Positions 59,046 through 64,000 of a stretch of 64,000 nt of DNA are shown here, piece after piece; the stretch's first letter is position 1, and each line of letters opens with the position of its first letter. The stretch lies in assembly GCF_004795015.1 (NCBI RefSeq), contig NZ_SSBI01000032.1, positions 1 through 64,000 of the forward strand. Reading direction: 5' to 3'. The notes below the pieces were generated by a model. The model saw nothing but the letters and a program-made list of their open reading frames with translations. It was not told where the DNA came from and made no database searches. The DNA is from Streptomyces sp. A1277. Lineage in GTDB: Bacteria > Actinomycetota > Actinomycetes > Streptomycetales > Streptomycetaceae. A program made the position numbers and the translations under genes.

Positions 59046-59804
59046 GTGCCGTTGAAGCCCGAACCGACCGCGCCGTTCCACTCGGTGCAGTACGCCCTCC
59101 GCGTTCTCGAAACGGTCTCCAAGCACGGCAGCGGCGTGACGGACACCCAGATCTCCCGCGAGACGGGCCTGCCCGTCGGGCACCTCTCCGCCCTGCTGCT
59201 GACCCTGCGCCGCGAGGGCTACGTGGAGCAGATCACCGACGGCGCGTATGTGGTCGGCGCCTCGCTGCTGCTGCTCGGCTCGGGCGCGGCCCGCCGCCAG
59301 GCCCTGGAGATCAAGCTCCAGCAGACCCTGGCCCAGCTGCGCGACTCGGTCGGCGCGGCGGTCTACATCAGCCGGTACGTGGACGGCGAGATCCGGGTCA
59401 CGCAGTACGCCGACAGCCCGCACACCCCCGCGGTCAACGAGTGGGTGGACTTCAGGTCGGCGGCGCACGCGTCGGCGATCGGCAAGTGCCTGCTGACCCA
59501 GCTCGACCAGAACGGGCGGCGCGACCACATCGCGCGGCACAAGACGGCCCGGCTGACCTCGCGGACGATCACCAGCGAGAAGGTCCTCTTCTCCAAGCTG
59601 GACAGCCAGCCGGCGACGGTCCCGGTGCTCGACCTCCAGGAGTACGCGGTCGGCACGGTGTGCGCGGCGGTGCCGCTGACCGCCGGATCGTCGGCGGGCT
59701 GCCTGGCGCTGTCGATGCCGGTGGAGGACGCGCACCGGCTGCGCGCGGCGGCGGACGCGCTGAACCGGCGCGCGGCCCCGGTGCTGCTCTCGCTGGCCCT
59801 GTAG
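59046..59804 (+). CDS. IclR-family transcriptional regulator of the ehu operon
   Basis: 252 residues. N-terminal winged helix (SVQYALRVLETVSKHGSGVTDTQI ... TGLPVGHLSALLLTLRREGYV) and C-terminal GAF-like IclR effector domain (WVDFRSAAHASAIGKCLLTQL, VGTVCAAVPLTAGSS). GTG 59046 is preferred over 58995: a GGGGGG RBS lies five bases upstream and conserved sequence begins at MPLKPEPTAPFHSVQ. Placed 183 bp after ehuA on the same strand; likely controls ectoine or amino-acid uptake. Confidence 0.87.
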   Translation: MPLKPEPTAPFHSVQYALRVLETVSKHGSGVTDTQISRETGLPVGHLSALLLTLRREGYVEQITDGAYVVGASLLLLGSGAARRQALEIKLQQTLAQLRDSVGAAVYISRYVDGEIRVTQYADSPHTPAVNEWVDFRSAAHASAIGKCLLTQLDQNGRRDHIARHKTARLTSRTITSEKVLFSKLDSQPATVPVLDLQEYAVGTVCAAVPLTAGSSAGCLALSMPVEDAHRLRAAADALNRRAAPVLLSLAL

Positions 59805-59865
59805 GGCCCGAGCCGGGTGTGTCATCAGCACCCCCCGGGACCAGGTATTATTTTCGAGTCAGCAG

Positions 59866-59939
59866 GCGCCGCTAGCTCAGTTGGTTAGAGCAGCTGACTC
59901 TTAATCAGCGGGTCCGGGGTTCGAGTCCCTGGCGGCGCA
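59866..59939 (+). tRNA. tRNA-Lys (CTT), copy 2
   Basis: Identical in sequence to the copy at 49469 (acceptor GCGCCGC / GCGGCGC, anticodon CTT, discriminator A59939) and in the same orientation. The flanks GTCAGCAG before and CAGAC after are also shared. Confidence 0.96.
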
Positions 59940-59945
59940 CAGACA

Positions 59946-59989
59946 ACGCACGAGGCGGTCTCCGTATCCACGGAGACCGCCTCGTGCGT
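59946..59989. terminator. Terminator after tRNA-Lys copy 2
   Basis: ACGCACGAGGCGGTCTCCGT and its exact complement form a 20-bp stem with loop ATCC, followed by TTTTG. It is one of the few hairpins here with a U-run. Confidence 0.95.
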
Positions 59990-60014
59990 TTTGTGCTGCC
60001 CGCAGGCGTGTACG

Positions 60015-60063
60015 GATGTTTTACACAGCCGTACTAGACAGCTGTTTTAAACAGTCGTATATT
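60015..60063 (+). promoter_or_regulatory. Direct-repeat operator and leaderless promoter of the MFS gene
   Basis: GATGTTTTACACAGCCGTA (60015-60033) and GCTGTTTTAAACAGTCGTA (60041-60059) are direct repeats 26 bp apart; the second contains the palindrome CTGTTTTAAACAG. TATATT (60058-60063) overlaps the second copy and lies seven bases before the ATG. This is the layout of a TetR-type operator over a promoter; no TetR gene adjoins. Confidence 0.7.
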
Positions 60064-60070
60064 CCCTGTC

Positions 60071-61624
60071 ATGACGAATCCTCCGAGCACCACCGCCGCC
60101 GCATCCGGCGACCTCGCCGGCCGTCGGGAGTGGACCGCCTTCGTGGTCCTGCTCCTCCCCCTCCTCCTGGTCTCGATGGACGTGTCCGTCCTCTTCTTCG
60201 CGATCCCGTCCATCGACCGGGACCTCGCGCCCAGCGCCACCCAGCAGCTGTGGATCTTCGATGTGTACGCCTTCGCCCTGGCCGGCCTCCTCATCACGAT
60301 GGGCTCCCTCGGCGACCGCATCGGCCGCCGGAAGCTGCTGCTGATCGGGGCCCTCGCCTTCGGCGCCGCCTCGGTATGCGCCGCCTACGCCAACAGCCCG
60401 GAGATGCTGATCGCGGCCCGGGCGGTGCTCGGGATCGGCGGGGCGACGCTGATGCCCTCGACCATCGGTCTGGTGCGCAACATGTTCCGCAACGAGCAGC
60501 AGCGCGCGAAGGCCATCGGCATCTGGTCGGGCGCCATGGCCGGCGGGGTCGCGCTCGGTTCGGTGCTCAGCGGTGTGATGCTGGAGCACTTCTGGTGGGG
60601 CTCGGTCTTCCTGATCAACGTGCCCGCGATGGCGCTGCTGCTGGTCCTCGTCCCGCTGCTGGTGCCGGAGTTCAAGGACCCGAACCCGGGCCGCTTCGAC
60701 TTCCTGAGCGTGCCGCTGTCGATGGGCGCCGTCCTGCCGGTGGTCTACGGGATCAAGGAGAGCGCCGCCCACGGACTGGACGTGCGGCGGGCCCTGATCA
60801 TCGCCGCCGGGCTGGCCATCGGCTGGGTCTTCGTGCACCGGCAGCGCAGCCGGTCCGACGCGATGATCAGCCGGGAGCTGTTCCGGGGCCGCGGCTTCGG
60901 CGTCGGGATCGGGCTGAACGCCCTGGCGGCCTTCGCGATGATGGGCTCGGCCTTCTTCACCACCCAGTACCTGCAGTCGGTGCTCGGCATGAGCACGATG
61001 GAGGCCGCACTGTGGAGCCTGGCCCCGTCCCTGGCGGTGGGCGCCGCGGCACCCGTGGCGACCGCACTCGGCCAGCGGACCCAGCGGGCGTACGTCGTCT
61101 GCGGAGGCTTCGTCGTCGGGGCGGCCGGCTTCGGCCTCTTCACCCTGGCCGGGACCGACTCACTGGTCCTGCTGCTCATCGGCTCGGCCGTGATGAGCAG
61201 CGGCATCGTCGCCGTGATGGCGCTCGTCTCGGACATGGCGATGGCCGTCAGCCCGGCGGAGAAGGCCGGCTCGGCAGCCTCGCTCCTGGAGACCGGCCAG
61301 GAGTTCGGCGGTGCGATGGGCATGGCCCTGCTGGGCGCCGTCGCCACCGCGGTCTACCGGGCGGACATCCCCGCATCGGCCCCCGAGGTGGCCCGCAAGA
61401 CCCTGGCGGGCGCGCTGACCACCGGTGACGAGTCGCTGATCGCGATCGGCCGGGACGCCTTCGTGCACAGCATGCGGTACGCCGCGGTGACCGGCTCGCT
61501 GATCCTGCTGACGGGAGCCGTGCTGGCCGCGACCCTGCTGCGCCGGGCGACCCGGCCGGCACCCGCCGCCGAGGCTCCCGCGGCCGAGGCGTCGGCGCCG
61601 CCCCAGGCCCCCGCGCAGGTCTGA
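60071..61624 (+). CDS. MFS drug exporter (DHA2 family)
   Basis: 517 residues, 14 predicted transmembrane helices. DHA2 motifs: LLLVSMDVSVLFFAIPSI (motif D1 region), GSLGDRIGRRKLL (motif A) and GIGGATLMPSTIGLVR (motif C of antiporters). It resembles SmvA/LfrA-type exporters of quaternary ammonium compounds and dyes. The C-terminus is an Ala/Pro-rich tail. It is probably kept off by a repressor at the direct repeats upstream and induced by its substrates. Leaderless start. Confidence 0.9.
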   Translation: MTNPPSTTAAASGDLAGRREWTAFVVLLLPLLLVSMDVSVLFFAIPSIDRDLAPSATQQLWIFDVYAFALAGLLITMGSLGDRIGRRKLLLIGALAFGAASVCAAYANSPEMLIAARAVLGIGGATLMPSTIGLVRNMFRNEQQRAKAIGIWSGAMAGGVALGSVLSGVMLEHFWWGSVFLINVPAMALLLVLVPLLVPEFKDPNPGRFDFLSVPLSMGAVLPVVYGIKESAAHGLDVRRALIIAAGLAIGWVFVHRQRSRSDAMISRELFRGRGFGVGIGLNALAAFAMMGSAFFTTQYLQSVLGMSTMEAALWSLAPSLAVGAAAPVATALGQRTQRAYVVCGGFVVGAAGFGLFTLAGTDSLVLLLIGSAVMSSGIVAVMALVSDMAMAVSPAEKAGSAASLLETGQEFGGAMGMALLGAVATAVYRADIPASAPEVARKTLAGALTTGDESLIAIGRDAFVHSMRYAAVTGSLILLTGAVLAATLLRRATRPAPAAEAPAAEASAPPQAPAQV

Positions 61625-61654
61625 TCATGCCCTCGCCCACGACGGCGACAGGGC

Positions 61655-61691
61655 GAAGCCCGGGGTGGTGTCCCACACCACCCCGGGCTTC
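61655..61691. terminator. Bidirectional terminator between MFS gene and LPMO
   Basis: GAAGCCCGGGGTGGTGT / ACACCACCCCGGGCTTC, a perfect 17-bp stem with loop CCC, between convergent genes. Confidence 0.93.
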
Positions 61692-61764
61692 TTCATGCTG
61701 CCCGCCGGCAGCACGTCCGCTGCGCCGTACGGGAGCCGGCGAAACGCTGTACCTGTCGGAACGG

Positions 61765-62355
61765 TCAGAACTGCACGTCGGAGCACGCGTAGAACGCGTT
61801 GGCGGTGTCCGCGACGTTCCAGACGCTCAGGATGATGTGCTTCCCGGACTTCTGGGTGGGGATCGTGCCCTGCTGGGTCAGGGTCGCCGGGGGCTGCTTG
61901 CCGCCGTAGGGGACCGTCATGAACGGCTGCGGCTCCAGGTCGGAACGCTTGAGCGGCTTGGTGGGGTCCCAGCCGTCCTTGGTGATGTAGTAGCGGAAGT
62001 CCGACGTGGCGTGCCGGGCGGTGAACTGCCAGCGGAAGCTGAAGCCCTGACCGGCCGTCACCTTGGTGGCGGGCCAGTTGCCGCCGCGCGGGTCGTCGAG
62101 CTGGGCGAACTCGCCGTGACCGCCGGAGCAGATCTTCCCGTCGGCCGGACCGGCCGCGGGGAAGCCCTTGGGGCCCTCGACGCTCTGCGGCTCCCACTGG
62201 ATGTTGCCGCAGCCCGTCACCGTGCCGTTGGCACACAGCTTCTGACGGCTGATCGGGTTGTCCGTGTAGCCGTGGCTGCTGGCGCTGCTGGTCGCGAACA
62301 TCGAGACGCCCGCTACCGCGAGGCCCACCAGGGCCGCACTTGCCTTCATACGCAT
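61765..62355 (-). CDS. Chitin-active lytic polysaccharide monooxygenase (AA10)
   Basis: 196 residues. Signal peptide ends at ATSSASS, exposing His28 as the mature N-terminus; with His115 (FTARHATSDF) it forms the copper histidine brace. The AA10 pattern HGYTDNPISRQKLC and GGKHIILSVWNVADTANAFYACSDVQF is typical of small chitin-binding LPMOs of Streptomyces (CHB type). It cleaves crystalline chitin oxidatively. The ATG at 62355 follows GAGGAG; an ATG at 62403 is in frame but lies before the RBS. Two DasR-like sites lie upstream. Confidence 0.93.
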   Translation of the reverse strand: MRMKASAALVGLAVAGVSMFATSSASSHGYTDNPISRQKLCANGTVTGCGNIQWEPQSVEGPKGFPAAGPADGKICSGGHGEFAQLDDPRGGNWPATKVTAGQGFSFRWQFTARHATSDFRYYITKDGWDPTKPLKRSDLEPQPFMTVPYGGKQPPATLTQQGTIPTQKSGKHIILSVWNVADTANAFYACSDVQF

Positions 62356-62421
62356 TGCTGTCGCTCCTCGGATGCGTGGGGGGAGGGGGGATTCCATGAG
62401 CATTGCTGTGCGCGCGGGTGC

Positions 62422-62477
62422 TGCGGTCTAGACCAAGCCCTAGATTATTGACGCGGCGTGAACATGTCCAGACCAAT
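62422..62477. promoter_or_regulatory. Two DasR-like operators upstream of the LPMO
   Basis: 62422-62437 contains the full 11-bp dre core GGTCTAGACCA; 62462-62477 (ACATGTCCAGACCAAT) matches 12 of 16 positions. They are 40 bp apart and lie 67-122 bp upstream of the minus-strand start. Confidence 0.7.
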
Positions 62478-62521
62478 GAGCGCGGGATTCCGGTTGCCCC
62501 GAAAGCTCCCCCCACGCGTCG

Positions 62522-63997
62522 TCAGGCGCCGTCACCCCCGGCCCGCCCGGTGTAGAAGGCCACCGTCAAGTCCTTGACCAGCGACTTGCGTTCGTAGTCG
62601 TCCAGCTCCACGAGGCCCCGGGCGGTCAGCCGGTTCACGGTGTCGTCCACCGCGTCCACGACCGAGGTCAGGACGCTGTCCCGGTGCTTGGCGTCGATGG
62701 CCGCGATCCGGCACCGCTGCATCGCGGCCGCCACCTCCGGCGCGTACTCGATGCCGGTCGGCTGGGCGGAGTACACCTCGACGCCGACCGGTTCGCAGTC
62801 CGCCTTCAGCATCCGCGTCAGCGCGTCGCCGACCGCCTCCGCGTTGCGCAGGGTGTGCGCGTCCTCGTGGAAGGCGTCGGCGGGCAGCTGGGACAGGACC
62901 CGGGCCATCGCCGCCTCGACCTGCTCGCGCAGGTACTCCTCGTGGTCCTCGATCCCGAGCACCGCCCGCACGGTGTCCTTGACCCGCCACACGACCAGGA
63001 CGACGACCCGCAGCGCCGTGCCGTTCGCGTCCACCGCGGGCAGCGGCTCGCTGCGCCAGTGCCGCAGCCGTACGTCGACCCGGCGGCGCAGCAGCAGCGG
63101 GCTGACCCACATCAGCCCGGTCCGCCGCACGCTGCCCCGGTACTGGCCGAAGAGCGTGAGCACCCACGCGTACCCGACCCGGCCCCGGCTCAGGCCGCCG
63201 AGCGCGAACAGCACCACGGTCGCCAAGGCCGCGAGCGCCGCCCAGGCGCCCGTGCCGAGCCCGTCGTACGGGCGCGGGCCGAGTCCGACCCGGGCGGGCA
63301 GCGCGTCCGGCACCGCGCCCGTCCACCACAGGACGCCGGCGGCCGCCGCGATCCCGCCGAAGCCGGTGAGCAGCGCGGCCCAGCCGGGCAGCGCGGGGCC
63401 CGGGCGTTCGTGCAGCCGGGGGTCGGCGTCGGGCGAGGGCCGGGTGGGGGGCCGCACCTGCGGCGTCCTCGGCACCGGCGGCCGCCGCACCCCGGCCCCT
63501 GGCTCGCCGCCGCCCGGCCGCCGTACGACGCTCCCGGGCACGGCGGCGGCGTCCGCCCCGGCCCGCTGCTCCTCGCGGAAGAGCAGGTGCACGGGGATGG
63601 TGGCGGTGCGCTCGTTGGCGATGACCGCCTGGTGCCGGCCGGTGTCCCAGCCCGATTCGGTACGCGGCCCGGCGTCGGGCCCCGGTACGCGGGCACCGGC
63701 GGCGGTCTCCTTCCCGGCGTCCGCCCCGACCCCGGTCCCGGCTCCGGTCCCGGCCCCGGCTCCCGCCCCGGCTCCGGCACCCGCCCCGGCCCCGGCTCCG
63801 GTCCCGGCCCCGGCGAGGACGAGGACGGGCTCGGGGGCGGGGGTCTCGGCGACGGGCTTCTCGGGGGCGGGGGCCCCCGGTGCGGCCGCGGTCACCGCCT
63901 CGCCCCTTTCGACGGCAGCCTGCTCCTCGGCCTCGGGCACCGACACCGAGGCCGAGGCCGCACCGAGCGGCCCCCTGCGGTCGTCCTCGCCCGGCAC
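62522..63997 (-). CDS. SPFH/band-7 membrane protein (possibly incomplete at 5' end)
   Basis: 491 residues from the GTG at 63997, three bases from the window edge; the true start may be outside. The N-terminal ~210 residues are low-complexity, including a 30-residue Gly/Ala/Thr repeat. Two transmembrane segments (~215-235 and ~250-270) are followed by a band-7 domain (VGYAWVLTLFGQYRGSVRRTGLMWVSPLLLRRRVDVR ... WRVKDTVRAVLGIEDHEEYLREQVEAAMARVLSQLP). Flotillin-like proteins of this type organise membrane microdomains. A helical tail ends in the cytoplasm. No NfeD partner is visible. Confidence 0.83.
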   Translation of the reverse strand: MPGEDDRRGPLGAASASVSVPEAEEQAAVERGEAVTAAAPGAPAPEKPVAETPAPEPVLVLAGAGTGAGAGAGAGAGAGAGAGTGAGTGVGADAGKETAAGARVPGPDAGPRTESGWDTGRHQAVIANERTATIPVHLLFREEQRAGADAAAVPGSVVRRPGGGEPGAGVRRPPVPRTPQVRPPTRPSPDADPRLHERPGPALPGWAALLTGFGGIAAAAGVLWWTGAVPDALPARVGLGPRPYDGLGTGAWAALAALATVVLFALGGLSRGRVGYAWVLTLFGQYRGSVRRTGLMWVSPLLLRRRVDVRLRHWRSEPLPAVDANGTALRVVVLVVWRVKDTVRAVLGIEDHEEYLREQVEAAMARVLSQLPADAFHEDAHTLRNAEAVGDALTRMLKADCEPVGVEVYSAQPTGIEYAPEVAAAMQRCRIAAIDAKHRDSVLTSVVDAVDDTVNRLTARGLVELDDYERKSLVKDLTVAFYTGRAGGDGA

Positions 63998-64000
63998 GAG

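Noticed and set aside
49469..59939. Integrative element between the two tRNA-Lys genes
   Set aside because: No integrase, excisionase or replication gene and no attachment-site remnant beyond the tRNAs; the content is ordinary Streptomyces chromosomal genes.

Overview
The window is a piece of a high-GC actinobacterial chromosome, almost certainly Streptomyces. Codon third positions are nearly all G/C. It carries adpA with a TTA codon next to orn, the CebR/cebEFG/bglC cellobiose locus, DasR-type operators beside aminosugar and chitin genes, a PAS-GGDEF-EAL protein of CdgA type, and many RBS-less starts placed 6-7 nt after a TANNNT box. From memory, much of the gene order resembles S. coelicolor around SCO2774-SCO2817; this was not checked by alignment.

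Layout. 1-467: tail of a PucR-type regulator. 669-3791: acyl-CoA dehydrogenase, TesB thioesterase, cation efflux protein. 3898-5375: a phosphatase-like gene, then a wreck in which the N-terminus of a membrane glycosyltransferase is fused out of frame to the C-terminus of a GH16 hydrolase, behind two DasR-like sites. 5393-11984: leucine/isovalerate catabolism (TetR regulator divergent from methylcrotonyl-CoA carboxylase beta and alpha, HMG-CoA lyase, AcdH). 12401-13872: a GntR/YdcF pair that looks inserted. 13970-15001: the ferrioxamine receptor desE with an iron box but no desABCD behind it. 15113-19814: GH20 hexosaminidase, a small conserved protein, GlmS and a universal stress protein. 20707-24368: adpA, orn, tRNA-His, a glutamate-synthase-like flavoprotein. 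24599-30998: cebR, bglC, cebG, cebF, cebE with three CebR boxes and internal hairpins.

31611-36000: FadR-type regulator, a leucine attenuator with a leader peptide, leuA, a secreted GH18 chitinase. 36238-42929: two-component system, secreted protein, spermidine-synthase-like protein, NsdA-like TPR protein, histidine phosphatase. 43211-49478: PAP2 membrane protein, then a tightly coupled three-gene module (Fe-S PD-(D/E)XK nuclease, large unknown protein, SF1B helicase) that together reproduce the domain order of Dna2, then two small proteins. 49469-59939: a 10.4-kb stretch bounded by two identical tRNA-Lys genes, holding an M6 protease, cdgA, a luciferase-like oxidoreductase, an EutA-like racemase and an EhuBCDA transporter with its IclR regulator. 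60071-64000: MFS exporter with a direct-repeat operator, chitin-active LPMO with DasR-like sites, and an SPFH protein running to the edge.

The genes combine saprophytic polymer use (chitin, GlcNAc and cellobiose, sensed by DasR- and CebR-type repressors), branched-chain amino-acid turnover, iron uptake and developmental control (AdpA, c-di-GMP, NsdA-like). The most interesting parts are the split Dna2-like module, the apparent loss of desferrioxamine synthesis beside a retained receptor, the polysaccharide-gene wreck, and an unusual density of short tandem repeats in and between genes.
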